A stretch of DNA of 41,659 nucleotides, taken from Bacteroidales bacterium. GTDB lineage: Bacteria; Bacteroidota; Bacteroidia; Bacteroidales; JAUNSR01. How positions within the stretch are numbered: the stretch's first letter is position 1; each line of letters starts with the position of its first letter. The notes beneath the pieces are model-generated. The model had not been told where the DNA came from, made no database searches, and saw only the letters and a list, made by a program, of their open reading frames with translations. The DNA lies in assembly GCA_030539115.1 (NCBI GenBank), contig JAUNSR010000025.1, positions 1 through 41,659 of the forward strand, in the 5' to 3' direction. Positions 17,710 through 27,015 of the stretch are shown here, piece by piece. The translations under genes were made by a program, and so were the position numbers.

Positions 17710-17982
17710 TTATTTCATCATATCTGTTACGTATGGAAGCAACGCCAATTGACGAGCTCTTTTTACTGCCTGCGCAACACGACGTTGGAACTTCAAAGAA
17801 GTACCAGTGATACGACGAGGAAGTATTTTACCTTGTTCGTTCAAGAATTTTTTCAAAAATTCAGGATCTTTGTAATCGATATACTTGATACCGTTCTTTT
17901 TGAAACGGCAATATTTTTTCTTTTTCACATCCACTGAAGGAGGTGTCAAATATCTGATTTCAGATGCGTTTTGTGCTGCCAT
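17710..17982 (-). CDS. rpsR: Small-subunit ribosomal protein S18
   Basis: S18 pairs with S6 on the platform of the 30S subunit. The 90-residue protein carries the conserved core [18 protein letters not shown] and [20 protein letters not shown]. It sits between rpsF (3 bases upstream) and rplI (22 bases downstream) in the standard order. Confidence 0.98.
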   Translation of the reverse strand: MAAQNASEIRYLTPPSVDVKKKKYCRFKKNGIKYIDYKDPEFLKKFLNEQGKILPRRITGTSLKFQRRVAQAVKRARQLALLPYVTDMMK

Positions 17983-17985
17983 TTT

Positions 17986-18339
17986 TTAGTTCTCCTTTAC
18001 TTCTTTAGATTTTAAACTTCTTCTTTTCGCTGCATATTCAGAAGCATATTTATCCATCTTGAAAGACATAAAACGGATAACTCGCTCGTCACGACGATAC
18101 TGAAGCTCAAGCTTCGCGATAACTTCAGGATTAGCTTTGAATTCAATTAGCTGATAAAATCCTGTTGATTTTTTTTCAATTGGGTAAGCCAATTTGCGTA
18201 GACCCCAATTTTCTTCATTCAAAATCTCGGCTCCTTCTTCTTGAAGAAGAGCTTTGAATTTTTCTACCGCTTCCTTCATCTGAACATCAGATAAAACGGG
18301 AGTTAAAATGAAAACGGTTTCGTAATGATTCATACTCAT
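17986..18339 (-). CDS. rpsF: Small-subunit ribosomal protein S6
   Basis: S6 forms a heterodimer with S18 on 16S rRNA. The 117 residues contain the family's [13 protein letters not shown] start, [18 protein letters not shown] and a C-terminal basic tail. It is the first gene of the operon and has an exact-consensus promoter at 18377-18407. The third residue, Met3, is an alternative start. Confidence 0.98.
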   Translation of the reverse strand: MSMNHYETVFILTPVLSDVQMKEAVEKFKALLQEEGAEILNEENWGLRKLAYPIEKKSTGFYQLIEFKANPEVIAKLELQYRRDERVIRFMSFKMDKYASEYAAKRRSLKSKEVKEN

Positions 18340-18376
18340 TTAACTTAAACTGTTATTAAATAGTTTATTTGCGGTG

Positions 18377-18407
18377 CAAAGGTAGTTATTTTTATATATC
18401 CTGCAAA
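18377..18407 (-). promoter_or_regulatory. Consensus promoter of rpsF-rpsR-rplI
   Basis: Minus strand: TTTG (18404-18407), 19 bp, TACCTTTG (18377-18384), a perfect fit to the Bacteroidota housekeeping promoter. The leader is about 30 bases. Confidence 0.88.
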
Positions 18408-18486
18408 TATTTTATTTTATTTACTTGATAAAATGTTTTTTGAACAATTTATTTTATTTGTTTTTCCTGATTATGGTCTTTAAATT

Positions 18487-18494
18487 TACCTTTG
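18487..18494 (+). promoter_or_regulatory. -7 element of the MarR gene
   Basis: TACCTTTG lies 28 bases before the ATG at 18523. The nearest TTTG upstream is 26 bp away, longer than the usual 19, so this promoter may be weak or regulated. Confidence 0.55.
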
Positions 18495-18522
18495 CTCTCA
18501 CCAATCTATATTAAGCAAAAAA

Positions 18523-18978
18523 ATGAACTTATCTCCAGTGGCGTTTGAAATACTTTTCGCTCTTTTAAGTGTAAAGGTTTCATCTGCAATAAACAGAAAA
18601 TTATATAGAAAATTCAGAGAGGCAGGAATTGAAGTTACCCCAGAACAATGGACTGTGATGCATTATTTGTGGACAAAAGATGGTGTGACACAGCAGGAGC
18701 TGTGTACTCATACTTTTAAAGACAAGCCAAGCATGACAAGGCTGATAGACAATCTTGTTAAAGCAGGTTTTGTAAATAGGCAGGCAAGCCCATTGGATAG
18801 ACGGATTAATTTAATCTACCTGACAGAAAAAGGCAAAATGTCAGAGGCAAAAATACAACCTGTTGTTACAGAAAATATTAAATCAGCATTGGACGGAGTC
18901 TCTGATCAGGAATTTTTAATAATTCAATCTGCACTGAGCAAAATATTCAGCAATATCAAATCATCTCTTAAGGTATAA
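18523..18978 (+). CDS. MarR-family transcriptional regulator
   Basis: A 151-residue winged-helix regulator. The recognition region is KDGVTQQELCTHTFKDKPS and MTRLIDNLVKAGFVNR, and the wing is RQASPLDRRINLIYLTEKG, all typical for MarR. The N- and C-terminal helices form the dimer interface. The ligand and targets are unknown. It is divergent from rpsF and lies 61 bases before the secreted alpha/beta hydrolase gene, so the two may be co-transcribed. Confidence 0.93.
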   Translation: MNLSPVAFEILFALLSVKVSSAINRKLYRKFREAGIEVTPEQWTVMHYLWTKDGVTQQELCTHTFKDKPSMTRLIDNLVKAGFVNRQASPLDRRINLIYLTEKGKMSEAKIQPVVTENIKSALDGVSDQEFLIIQSALSKIFSNIKSSLKV

Positions 18979-19039
18979 TCCAAACTTATTTTATCATATT
19001 TAGTTTTATATTAAAATGCGATATAACTCTTGCACTGTT

Positions 19040-20056
19040 ATGAAAAAATATATCTTCTCAATTGTTTTTGTTTATCTGTCATCGTTTTCAATCTTCGGAC
19101 AATATAAAAGTGATGTTTTAGGGAATGATTTTGTTAGCAGGACATTTTTAATGAATGATGACTATGAGGGAAAGGTTATATCTACACTTATAAAAAAGAT
19201 TCCTTCGAATATAGAATCGAAAACGGCATTACTGTATGTACATGGCTATAATGACTATTTCTTTCAAAAACAAATGGCTCAGAAAATAGACTCTGCAGGA
19301 TATAATTTTTATGCTGTCGATTTAAGGAAGTTTGGGAGATCTCTTGACACCAATCTGCAATATCCTTTTAATGTCAGAAGCATAAATGAATATTTTGCAG
19401 ACATTGACTCTGCCATAAATATCATTAGAAATGAAGGCAACGAGAAAATAATTTTGATGGGGCATTCAACAGGAGGTCTTATAACCTCATTATATGTGAA
19501 TGCCAACAAAAATAATCTGAAGATTGATGCGTTAATACTCAACTCACCGTTTTTGGATATGAATTTGGGTTGGTTTAAAGAAAATATTCTTATTCCTATT
19601 GTCTCCTTTTTAGGAAAATGGTTCCCTAACATAAAAATTCCACAGGGGAGTTCATCTGCCTATGCTGAGAGTTTATTAAAAGAATATAATGGTGAATGGA
19701 ATTATAACACCGATTGGAAATATATTATCTCACCCTCCGTAACTGCAGGCTGGATAAGAGCAATACATCTTGGTCAGAATTTAATACAAAAAGGATTGGA
19801 TATTCCTATTCCGGTTCTTGTAATGTTTTCTGACAAATCAGTTTATGGGGATAAATGGAATGATGATTTTAATAATGGCGATTCGGTGCTTGATGTAGAT
19901 GATATTGAGAAATATGGCAAAAAACTTGGTAAAAATGTTACTGAGGTGGTTGTCCCTGACGGACTTCATGATTTGGCTCTTTCTAATTTTAAGGCAAGAA
20001 ACTTGTTTTATTCAACTATATTTGCATTTTTAGATGAATATCATTTGGGACGCTAA
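19040..20056 (+). CDS. Secreted alpha/beta hydrolase (lysophospholipase-like)
   Basis: A serine hydrolase of the alpha/beta fold, probably acting on lipids or esters in the periplasm. The start at 19040 is preferred over an in-frame ATG at 19016, because it gives a clean signal peptide (MKKYIFSIVFVYLSSFSIFG). The oxyanion segment is YVHGYND, the nucleophile Ser143 lies in MGHSTGG, a likely acid is in VMFSDKS, and the His is in PDGLHDLAL. The length, 338 residues, fits the monoglyceride lipase/lysophospholipase-like group. The substrate cannot be inferred. It follows a marR gene closely. Confidence 0.88.
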   Translation: MKKYIFSIVFVYLSSFSIFGQYKSDVLGNDFVSRTFLMNDDYEGKVISTLIKKIPSNIESKTALLYVHGYNDYFFQKQMAQKIDSAGYNFYAVDLRKFGRSLDTNLQYPFNVRSINEYFADIDSAINIIRNEGNEKIILMGHSTGGLITSLYVNANKNNLKIDALILNSPFLDMNLGWFKENILIPIVSFLGKWFPNIKIPQGSSSAYAESLLKEYNGEWNYNTDWKYIISPSVTAGWIRAIHLGQNLIQKGLDIPIPVLVMFSDKSVYGDKWNDDFNNGDSVLDVDDIEKYGKKLGKNVTEVVVPDGLHDLALSNFKARNLFYSTIFAFLDEYHLGR

Positions 20057-20099
20057 AGAGTAAACGTTTTTTAAATTATTGGCTGCACATGCCATTTAA

Positions 20100-20126
20100 G
20101 TGTAAGTTTTACACATCTGATTTTTG
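20100..20126 (+). terminator. Weak terminator candidate after the hydrolase gene
   Basis: GTGTAA-GTT-TTACAC is a perfect short inverted repeat (20100-20114) followed six bases later by five T. It lies between the convergent hydrolase and plsC genes. The stem is short and AT-rich. Confidence 0.35.
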
Positions 20127-20158
20127 AAGACATCGCAATTATCAAAATTTTGTCTTTA

Positions 20159-20878
20159 TCAATGATTTAAGACTTCTGAAATATTATTAAATGACAAATC
20201 AAGTCTTCTTTTAATTTCATCTTCAGATGCTGGGTCAAAGGGTATTGCCGGAAGAATTGTAAGTTTCAACCTATGTGGTCGAAGTTTTAATGTACCCCTT
20301 TTTAGAACATTAAAAGAACCCTCTATAACAAGAGGCACTATAGGCATTTTTAATTCATCGGCAATCTGATATGCACCTTTTTTAAATCTATGAATTTTTC
20401 CATCCAAAGTTCTGCTGCCTTCTGGGAAAATAACCAAAGACATTCCGGTTCCTAAAGTTTGTATTGCCTTTTCCATACTGCTTTTAACACCTTTTGCTCC
20501 TGTATCATCAATAAATATATGATTCGCATCTTCACAGGCTTGTCCGACAATAGGAATGTTTCTTAGAGATTGCTTCATTATCCATTTAAAATCATGCCCT
20601 AAATATCCATAAATAAGGAAAATATCAAACGCCCCTTGGTGATTGGCAACAAATACATAGGACTCGTCTTTTGAAATATTTTCTTTTCCTACAACCTCGA
20701 CTTTCGAAAGAGCCAATATACAGGTTAATTTTGACCAATAATGACTTGGATAATAGGTCCAAAAGTTAGAATCGCCTAATTTGGTCCCTAAAATAGTCAT
20801 TAAAGCGCATAAAATAGTAGATACAAGGAAGATGGGTACAAATATAACCCACTGGTATATAAAGAAAATAAAACTCAT
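20159..20878 (-). CDS. plsC: 1-acyl-sn-glycerol-3-phosphate acyltransferase (PlsC family)
   Basis: This enzyme acylates lysophosphatidic acid to phosphatidic acid in phospholipid synthesis. The 239 residues begin with a membrane anchor (about 5-32). The acyltransferase motif I is NHQGAFD, with His80 and Asp85. Motif III is FPEGSRT at 151-157, and a glycerol-phosphate binding region lies around FKWIMKQSLRNIP. A proline in PIVPLVIEGSF marks motif IV. The family includes related lysophospholipid acyltransferases, so the exact acceptor is inferred. It is monocistronic here. Confidence 0.93.
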   Translation of the reverse strand: MSFIFFIYQWVIFVPIFLVSTILCALMTILGTKLGDSNFWTYYPSHYWSKLTCILALSKVEVVGKENISKDESYVFVANHQGAFDIFLIYGYLGHDFKWIMKQSLRNIPIVGQACEDANHIFIDDTGAKGVKSSMEKAIQTLGTGMSLVIFPEGSRTLDGKIHRFKKGAYQIADELKMPIVPLVIEGSFNVLKRGTLKLRPHRLKLTILPAIPFDPASEDEIKRRLDLSFNNISEVLNH

Positions 20879-21506
20879 AAATAATTCAAATATTAATGAA
20901 AGATTTAAGTTAACTTCTAATATTAAATTTTCAGGATTAAAATATCAATTACTGTCATTGCAAAAATAAAATATTTTTCAATTGCAATAATACATTCCAA
21001 ACTAATATTGCATTTGAATATATAGTGTGCAGGTTGTTTTGAAATTTTTGACTGCTTTATATATCATTGAGAATGCGGAATAGTCTTGGTTTATGAATCT
21101 TTATATTAATGGCATCTTCAATGATTAATTTATAATAAGAAATCAATGCAGTTTTGGCGTTTTTTTAGGTTTATAAGAATTTATTAAAAAAGGATATAAA
21201 GGTGATTGTTAAATTATAAGGTATTAGGTATTAAAAAAAGAAACTCGCTAAATATATTTCAGGATGGTATAATACGTAACTATCCTTTAATAATATTGAA
21301 TTATCGGTAAAATCTTAAATACGGAAAATAAAACAATAAAACGCCATCCTTTTAAAAGATTGAATATAGAGATATTTTGGTTTTATTAAAACCAGTAAAC
21401 TTATCATTACATATTCATATATTTTTATTCAAAATTATTTTCACTATAAAAGAATTATTAGTTTATTTGTGTCAATAATAGAAATATCAAATAAAACTTA
21501 TATATT
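20879..21506. other. Long AT-rich non-coding region
   Basis: About 630 bases with no convincing frame. Two small dyads are visible: AGGATGGTA facing TAACTATCCT near 21260-21290, and TGGTTTTATTAAAACCA at 21378-21394. Neither has a U-tract. No tRNA-like cloverleaf or T-loop sequence was recognised. A non-coding RNA is possible but not shown. Confidence 0.4.
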
Positions 21507-21677
21507 ATGAAAGAGTTATTGAAAAATAGCGGTGTAATACTTGTTCTTATCGGAGTTGCTATTTTGGCTATCCCCCAATTTTCACATTCTACAACAAATA
21601 CTTCTTTGGTTATTGGCGCAATATTTACAGTTCTTGGAATAATTGCTACAATAATTCTTTACAAATACGTAGAATAG
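21507..21677 (+). CDS. Small two-segment membrane protein (56 residues)
   Basis: This short frame begins MKELLKNSGVILVLIGVAI and ends ILYKYVE. It has two hydrophobic segments (about 9-22 and 34-52) separated by a polar Ser/Thr/Asn-rich turn (SHSTTNTS). Composition, regular codon use and an ATG followed by a Lys/Glu N-terminus make it look like a real membrane microprotein. Similar unnamed proteins of this size occur in Bacteroides, to my recollection. A hairpin followed by U-rich sequence lies just after its stop (21684-21728), which supports a short independent transcript. Its function is unknown. Confidence 0.75.
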   Translation: MKELLKNSGVILVLIGVAILAIPQFSHSTTNTSLVIGAIFTVLGIIATIILYKYVE

Positions 21678-21683
21678 TATAAT

Positions 21684-21728
21684 TGAAATTTAAACTGAAA
21701 TGATTTAAATTTCAGAGCCTATTTTTAT
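21684..21728 (+). terminator. Terminator of the small membrane protein gene
   Basis: TGAAATTTAAA (21684-21694) pairs perfectly with TTTAAATTTCA (21704-21714), followed after a short gap by TTTTTATTT. It begins 7 bases after the stop codon. The stem is AT-rich, so strength is moderate. Confidence 0.6.
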
Positions 21729-21948
21729 TTCATAAAAAAGACTTTTTCATATATGCTTAATCCGGCATTAATGTAATTGTGTGTTATAATCTTCAGAATC
21801 ATTAAACATGATGTATTCGATTATGGCACCGATTGTTATTATATAAAGGATTGATTATATATAAAAAAGTCTTTTTGCATTTGACTGCAAAAAAGTTTAT
21901 TTCAACAATTAATTTATTGCCTGTCATTTTTTATCAATTACCCCAAAC
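21729..21948. other. Non-coding stretch before the rprY terminator
   Basis: AT-rich sequence with no frame or motif I can support. It lies between convergent transcripts (small membrane protein gene and rprX-rprY). Confidence 0.4.
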
Positions 21949-22011
21949 AAAAAAATCTCCCAAAAGACCACTTCTATAAAAATATATCTATAGAAAATAA
22001 TCTTTTGAGAG
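21949..22011 (-). terminator. Terminator of rprX-rprY
   Basis: CTCTCAAAAGA on the minus strand pairs with TCTTTTGGGAG (one G-U), with an inner TTCTATAGA/TCTATAGAA-like stem. The RNA then continues into a run of U (complement of the A-run at 21950-21955). It is about 85 bases beyond the rprY stop. Confidence 0.7.
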
Positions 22012-22094
22012 AAATCAAAACTTTCAAAAACAACACTATATCTATTTATTTAGATAAAGTCAATTTTGTCAGCTATTAAATTAATAAATACAAA

Positions 22095-22802
22095 TTATTT
22101 TGCTTTTTCAACTTCAGGAGCAATTAATTTATATCCTTTTCCATGAATATTAATGATTTCAATATTTGGATCTTCTTTTAAATGTTTACGTAGTTTAGTA
22201 ATATAAACATCCATGCTGCGGGCATTGAAATAATTGTCATCAATCCAAATTGTCTTAAGAGCAAAATTACGTTCAAGAATTTCATTTACATGAGCACAAA
22301 GAAGGCTAAGCAAATCAGATTCTTTAGTTGTAAGTTTTGTAACTTTATCACCAATAGCAAGAACTTGTTTTTGTGTATCAAAAGTAAAGTCGCCTATTTT
22401 ATATGTAGAAACTTCCTTACCTTTTTTACCTTTTACTCTGCGAAGGATAGCCTCAATTCTAAACAAAAGCTCTTCCATACTGAAAGGTTTTGTAATATAA
22501 TCGTCACCACCGATTTTAAATCCTTCAAGAATATCGTCCTTTAAAGATTTGGCAGTTAAAAATATAATTGGCACTTCACCATTTACTGTTCTTATCTCTT
22601 GTGCTAATGTAAAACCATCTTTTTTAGGCATCATAACATCCAATACACAGAAGTCATACTTACCTTTCAAGAAAGCCTTATAACCGGCTTCTCCATCTGC
22701 GAAAAGATCACAAGAATAGCCTTTAGCTTGAAGATATTCTCTAAGCAGCATTCCTAAGTTTTCATCATCTTCGCATAACAATATACGCAATCTCTCTTCC
22801 AT
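22095..22802 (-). CDS. rprY: OmpR-family response regulator RprY
   Basis: A 235-residue response regulator with an N-terminal receiver domain (phospho-acceptor Asp55 in CVLDVMMPKKDG, acidic pair EDD at 11-13, Lys105 in YITKPF) and a C-terminal winged helix of the OmpR type (LTTKESDLLSLLC, then SMDVYITKLRKHL and the hairpin GKGYKLIAP). Sequence and gene order match the RprY regulator of Bacteroides. That system has been linked to stress responses and, in Porphyromonas gingivalis, to oxidative stress and sodium transport genes. It lies 2 bases after rprX and is surely co-transcribed. Confidence 0.94.
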   Translation of the reverse strand: MEERLRILLCEDDENLGMLLREYLQAKGYSCDLFADGEAGYKAFLKGKYDFCVLDVMMPKKDGFTLAQEIRTVNGEVPIIFLTAKSLKDDILEGFKIGGDDYITKPFSMEELLFRIEAILRRVKGKKGKEVSTYKIGDFTFDTQKQVLAIGDKVTKLTTKESDLLSLLCAHVNEILERNFALKTIWIDDNYFNARSMDVYITKLRKHLKEDPNIEIINIHGKGYKLIAPEVEKAK

Positions 22803-22804
22803 AA

Positions 22805-24355
22805 TTACTTGTTTTTTATTAGAGGTAATGTAATAATAAATTTTGTTCCTACATTATACTCGCTTTCAGCTCGTATACTTCCTTTGTGATCCCTAACAAT
22901 TTTCATAACATAGGCAAGACCTAAACCAAACCCTTTTACATTATGAAGATTACCAGTCGGAACTCTATAGAATTTCTCAAATATTTTCTTTAGATTTTCC
23001 TTTTTAATACCAATTCCATTGTCTTGAACTGTAATTTCAAGTTTATCACCATCATCTTTAGTTTTTACTATCAACCTTAAAGGACGCCCCTCTTTTGCAT
23101 ACTTAGCAGCATTATCAAGGAGATTAAAAATAACATTAGTAAAATGCATTTCATCAATCATAACCCAAGCGTCTTCAGCATCAAGGTCTGTTTCTATTGT
23201 GCCACCATACTTTTCCACTTTAAGTTTAAAAGTAGCAGCCACATTGGCAATAATCTCATTGGCATCAAACTCATTAAGCTTAAGAGTAGTCTTTTGTCTA
23301 TCAAACATTGACATTTGCAAGACTTTCTCAACCTGAAATCTCAGCCTCTTTGTCTCATCATTTATCACTCCGGAAATATGCTTAAATAAAGCAGAGCTTT
23401 TCCCAACCTCTGGATCATTAAGCATTTGGGCCGCAAGAGAGATGGTAGAAATGGGAGTTTTAAACTCATGAGTCATGTTATTGATAAAATCATTTTTCAT
23501 CTCCGTAAGGCGCTTCTGACGGAATGCTATTACCACTGTAAACAAGAAGGTAATGAGCATTATAATGGTAAAAATAAATGAAGGAATCATAAATCTTACC
23601 GATGAAAAAATATAATCTCTTTGTGTTGGAAAATAAACCTTTAAAACATTAAGTCTTGAAGGAGGATCATTTACAAATAGATATTGAGTAAATGTATTTT
23701 CTTTATCTTTAGGATTATACTCTCTTGTTTTATATACAATTTTACCATCTTTATCAACGATAGCAAACTGATAAATCAAATCCAAGCCATTATTCTGCAA
23801 GTCCGCTCTTAAAAAGTCATTAAGCTTCTTTATATTTATCCTCTCCATTATAGGCCTCGAACTTGACTTGGTGAGGATATTATAAACTACTTCATTCAAG
23901 AGTTCTTTTTGATAAAGATACTGTCTGTTAAACACATCCTGCATTGCTTTAGAAGTACTTGTTATTGTATTACTTCCATGCTTAGGCGAGATAGAAAGTT
24001 TTTGCTCAAAAGTATCTGCTGAAAAACCCTTAAACTCAAAATTTGAAATTGTCCCATCGGGATTCATTATAGAGAAATGGCTTTTTTGCACATACTCCAA
24101 TTGAGCTTCACCTTTTTCTCCTAAAGAATTCAGTAGCCGTCTTTGAGTTTCCTCAATATCCTCTTCCAAATAACGTTTGGTTTCTTCAACCTCCAAACTA
24201 CGCGATACTCTAAAAAGACTACGCTTTACGGCTTCATTAAACTGCTCATAGCGCATCTTTACCATCGCATCCATATAGCTTATCTGCAGGTATAGAAGAC
24301 CGATAAATGTCATTCCCATTATGAGAACCAGCAACCAAATAGTGGATTTCTTCAT
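22805..24355 (-). CDS. rprX: Sensor histidine kinase RprX
   Basis: A 516-residue membrane kinase, partner of RprY. Membrane segments at about 6-26 and 254-277 enclose a periplasmic sensor of about 225 residues. The H-box NMTHEFKTPISTISLAAQML has the phospho-acceptor His296. The N-box is NVIFNLLDNAAKYAKEGRP, followed by DNGIGIK, an F-box (FEKFYRVP) and the G2 box GFGLGLAYVMK. All catalytic elements are intact. It is followed immediately by rprY. In Bacteroides an EF-G-like gene lies next to rprX, as here. Confidence 0.94.
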   Translation of the reverse strand: MKKSTIWLLVLIMGMTFIGLLYLQISYMDAMVKMRYEQFNEAVKRSLFRVSRSLEVEETKRYLEEDIEETQRRLLNSLGEKGEAQLEYVQKSHFSIMNPDGTISNFEFKGFSADTFEQKLSISPKHGSNTITSTSKAMQDVFNRQYLYQKELLNEVVYNILTKSSSRPIMERINIKKLNDFLRADLQNNGLDLIYQFAIVDKDGKIVYKTREYNPKDKENTFTQYLFVNDPPSRLNVLKVYFPTQRDYIFSSVRFMIPSFIFTIIMLITFLFTVVIAFRQKRLTEMKNDFINNMTHEFKTPISTISLAAQMLNDPEVGKSSALFKHISGVINDETKRLRFQVEKVLQMSMFDRQKTTLKLNEFDANEIIANVAATFKLKVEKYGGTIETDLDAEDAWVMIDEMHFTNVIFNLLDNAAKYAKEGRPLRLIVKTKDDGDKLEITVQDNGIGIKKENLKKIFEKFYRVPTGNLHNVKGFGLGLAYVMKIVRDHKGSIRAESEYNVGTKFIITLPLIKNK

Positions 24356-24544
24356 AATAAACTTTACTCCTTATTCGATTTTCACCGAAAAAAAACATCT
24401 TTTATACTGCTTCACAAGCTATTTTCTTAGTTTTCATTATATAAACAAAGTTTTTACAACAATTGTTTTTTAATATAAAGAAAAATTTTTACAATTAGCT
24501 CATTAACATAACCTCACAAAATTAACAAATAAATATTTAACATC

Positions 24545-24576
24545 AAAAGGCCTTCTCTAAAAGAAAAGGCCTTTTT
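24545..24576 (-). terminator. Terminator of the EF-G paralogue gene (bidirectional-type stem)
   Basis: AAAAGGCCTTCTCT pairs with AGAAAAGGCCTTTT around a short loop. The minus-strand RNA ends in UUUU; the plus direction has five T. It separates the EF-G paralogue (stop at 24599) from the rprX promoter region. Confidence 0.82.
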
Positions 24577-24598
24577 ATTATTTTTATTTTATATATTT

Positions 24599-26758
24599 TC
24601 ACTCAGCTTCCTGCTCCAATTCATATTCTTTAAGAAGTTTATCCTGAACTTCTCCCGGAACAAGTTCATAAGAAGCATATTTCATAGAAAAAGAAGCACG
24701 TCCACCAGTCATTGAACTTAAGACCGTTGAATAAGAAGACAACTCTTTGAGAGGCACTTTCGCAATAATCTTTTCAAAGCCATTGTCACTTGACATACCC
24801 ATAATCAAACCTCTTCTTGTTTGCAAATCACTCATTACATCCCCCATCTTATCTGAAGGAACAAAAACTTCAACATCATATATAGGTTCAAGAATTTTTG
24901 GATTTGCCTGTTTAAAAGCATCGCTAAAGGCATTTCTTCCGGCAAGTCTAAAGGAAATTTCATTTGAATCAACAGGATGCATTTTACCATCATAGATACA
25001 AACTCTAACATCTCTTGCATAAGATCCGGTAAGCGGTCCCTGTTCCATTCTATCCATCAATCCTTTTTGAATGGCAGGAAGAAATCTCGAATCAATAGCT
25101 CCACCTACTATACAATTAACAAATACAAGTTTTCCTCCCCAATCAAGATCATAGACCTGAGTATCACGGACATTCATTCTATATTCCTGTCCATTAAATT
25201 TATAAGATGTAGGCGAAGGCATTCCATCAAAATATGGTTCAATTATCATGTGAACCTCTCCAAACTGACCAGCGCCGCCAGATTGCTTTTTATGTCTATA
25301 TTCAGCCCTTGCTGACTTTGTTATTGTTTCTCTATACGGGATTCTCGGCTCAAAGAACTGCACAGGAATTTTATCATTATTTTCCACCCTCCATTTCAAT
25401 GTTCTAAGATGGAATTCGCCCTGACAATGAATTAGAGTCTGTCTTAATTCTTTCGACTGTTCAATAATTAAGGTTGGGTCCTCCTCATGCATTCTTAAAA
25501 GCACTTCATTCATCTTCTCGGTATCAGCCTCTGTAATTGCTTTTATTGCTCTTCTGTATTTAGGCGCTGGATATTTTATAAAATTGAACTCATAATCACA
25601 CCCTTTCTCATTTAAAGTATTTCCGGTCCTTACTGTTTTCAACTTAACAGCCACACCTATATCTCCGGCCACAAGTTCTTCAACTTTAGTTCTTATTTGA
25701 CCTGCCACACAAAATATTTGAGAAAGCCTCTCTTTTTCCTCTCCTCTGCTTACATTTACCAAATCATCCCCCTCATGTATCTTTCCGGACATTACTTTAA
25801 AATAAGATACCTCTCCGATATGAGGTTCAACTGTTGTCTTAAAAAAGAAAAGGCTTGTCGGTCCATTTTCATCAGGTGGAACTTTTATACCTTTTGTTGT
25901 TTCAGGAACTGTCATTTCCGTCACATTAGGAACAACATTCCCCAAAAATTCCATTAACCTTCTTACCCCCATATCTCTTTCGGCATCTACACAAAAGACT
26001 GGAAACATTCCTCTTGCAACAAGACCAGCACGTATTCCGGCTCTCATTTCATCTTCACAAAGAGTTCCTTGATCAAAGAACTTCTCCATCAAAGTTTCAT
26101 CATTTTCCGCTGCAGCTTCAACAAGTTTTTGATGCAAAGCCTCAGCCTTTTCAATCTCTGAATCAGGGATATCCATAATTTCCGGTTCGCCACCCTCAGG
26201 TTTCCATTTATACATTTTCATTTTAAGCACATCTACAACTGCATTAAAAGATGGACCACAAGAAATTGGATACTGGATGGCAACTACATTTGTGCCGAAA
26301 TTCTCTTTCAACTGTTCATACACAGCATCATAATCAGCATGTTCAACATCAAGCTGATTTATTAAGAAGATTACCGGTTTGTTAGTTTGCTTTGTATAAC
26401 GGAACATATTTCTTGTCCCAACCTCAACTCCGTAGTGCGCATCCACCATAATAACAGCAGTATCTGTAACATTTAATGCCGTTATGGTATTTCCGACAAA
26501 ATCATCAGAGCCGGGACAATCTATGATATTAAGTTTTCTGCCAAGAAACTCGGCATAAAAAAGGGTGGAAAAGACAGAGTATCCATACTCCCTTTCCACC
26601 GGGAAATAATCGGACACAGTATTTTTCGTATCTACTGTTCCACGACGTTTTATAACTCCACACTCGTAAAGCATAGCTTCTGCAAGTGTGGTCTTACCTA
26701 CCCCTTTGCTTCCTAACAAAGCAATGTTTTTGATTTCAATCGATTGGTATACTTTCAT
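24599..26758 (-). CDS. Elongation factor G paralogue (EF-G2-like) lacking the catalytic histidine
   Basis: A 719-residue EF-G-type translation factor. The start at 26758 (MKVYQSIEIKNIALLG) is preferred; an in-frame ATG at 26794 would add 12 residues of no family likeness. Walker A GSKGVGKT spans 16-23. Several GTPase motifs are altered: G3 reads DCPGSDDF, so Ser84 stands where catalytic EF-Gs have His (DTPGHVDF); the switch I segment EREYGYSVFS replaces the usual ERGITI; G4 reads NQLD instead of NKxD. Domain IV is recognisable by KQSGGAGQFGEV, and domains III and V are present. The changes match what I recall of Bacteroides EF-G2, reported to support translocation without GTP hydrolysis during nutrient limitation. 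It is not the primary fusA. Confidence 0.92.
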   Translation of the reverse strand: MKVYQSIEIKNIALLGSKGVGKTTLAEAMLYECGVIKRRGTVDTKNTVSDYFPVEREYGYSVFSTLFYAEFLGRKLNIIDCPGSDDFVGNTITALNVTDTAVIMVDAHYGVEVGTRNMFRYTKQTNKPVIFLINQLDVEHADYDAVYEQLKENFGTNVVAIQYPISCGPSFNAVVDVLKMKMYKWKPEGGEPEIMDIPDSEIEKAEALHQKLVEAAAENDETLMEKFFDQGTLCEDEMRAGIRAGLVARGMFPVFCVDAERDMGVRRLMEFLGNVVPNVTEMTVPETTKGIKVPPDENGPTSLFFFKTTVEPHIGEVSYFKVMSGKIHEGDDLVNVSRGEEKERLSQIFCVAGQIRTKVEELVAGDIGVAVKLKTVRTGNTLNEKGCDYEFNFIKYPAPKYRRAIKAITEADTEKMNEVLLRMHEEDPTLIIEQSKELRQTLIHCQGEFHLRTLKWRVENNDKIPVQFFEPRIPYRETITKSARAEYRHKKQSGGAGQFGEVHMIIEPYFDGMPSPTSYKFNGQEYRMNVRDTQVYDLDWGGKLVFVNCIVGGAIDSRFLPAIQKGLMDRMEQGPLTGSYARDVRVCIYDGKMHPVDSNEISFRLAGRNAFSDAFKQANPKILEPIYDVEVFVPSDKMGDVMSDLQTRRGLIMGMSSDNGFEKIIAKVPLKELSSYSTVLSSMTGGRASFSMKYASYELVPGEVQDKLLKEYELEQEAE

Positions 26759-27015
26759 AATATCAGATTTATAAGTTTGACAATCGTAAAACATCTATTA
26801 AGTAAAATGTTGTTTCTAAAAATACAAATAAATATTAATGATTATAATAAAGTCTATATGTTAGAAAACAGCATATTATTAGTTTACCAAAAATTTTATT
26901 ATAATTGTTATTCCTTATAAACAACATACAATGTTTTTTTGATTATTTAAGTTATTATTTTTTTGAGAATTTTTTCCAAATAATACTTTTTTATTAATTA
27001 AAATCTACTCCAATC

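Noticed and set aside
20879..21506. Possible small RNA in the long non-coding region
   Set aside because: Only short AT-rich dyads without a U-tract or a consensus promoter; not enough to call a gene.
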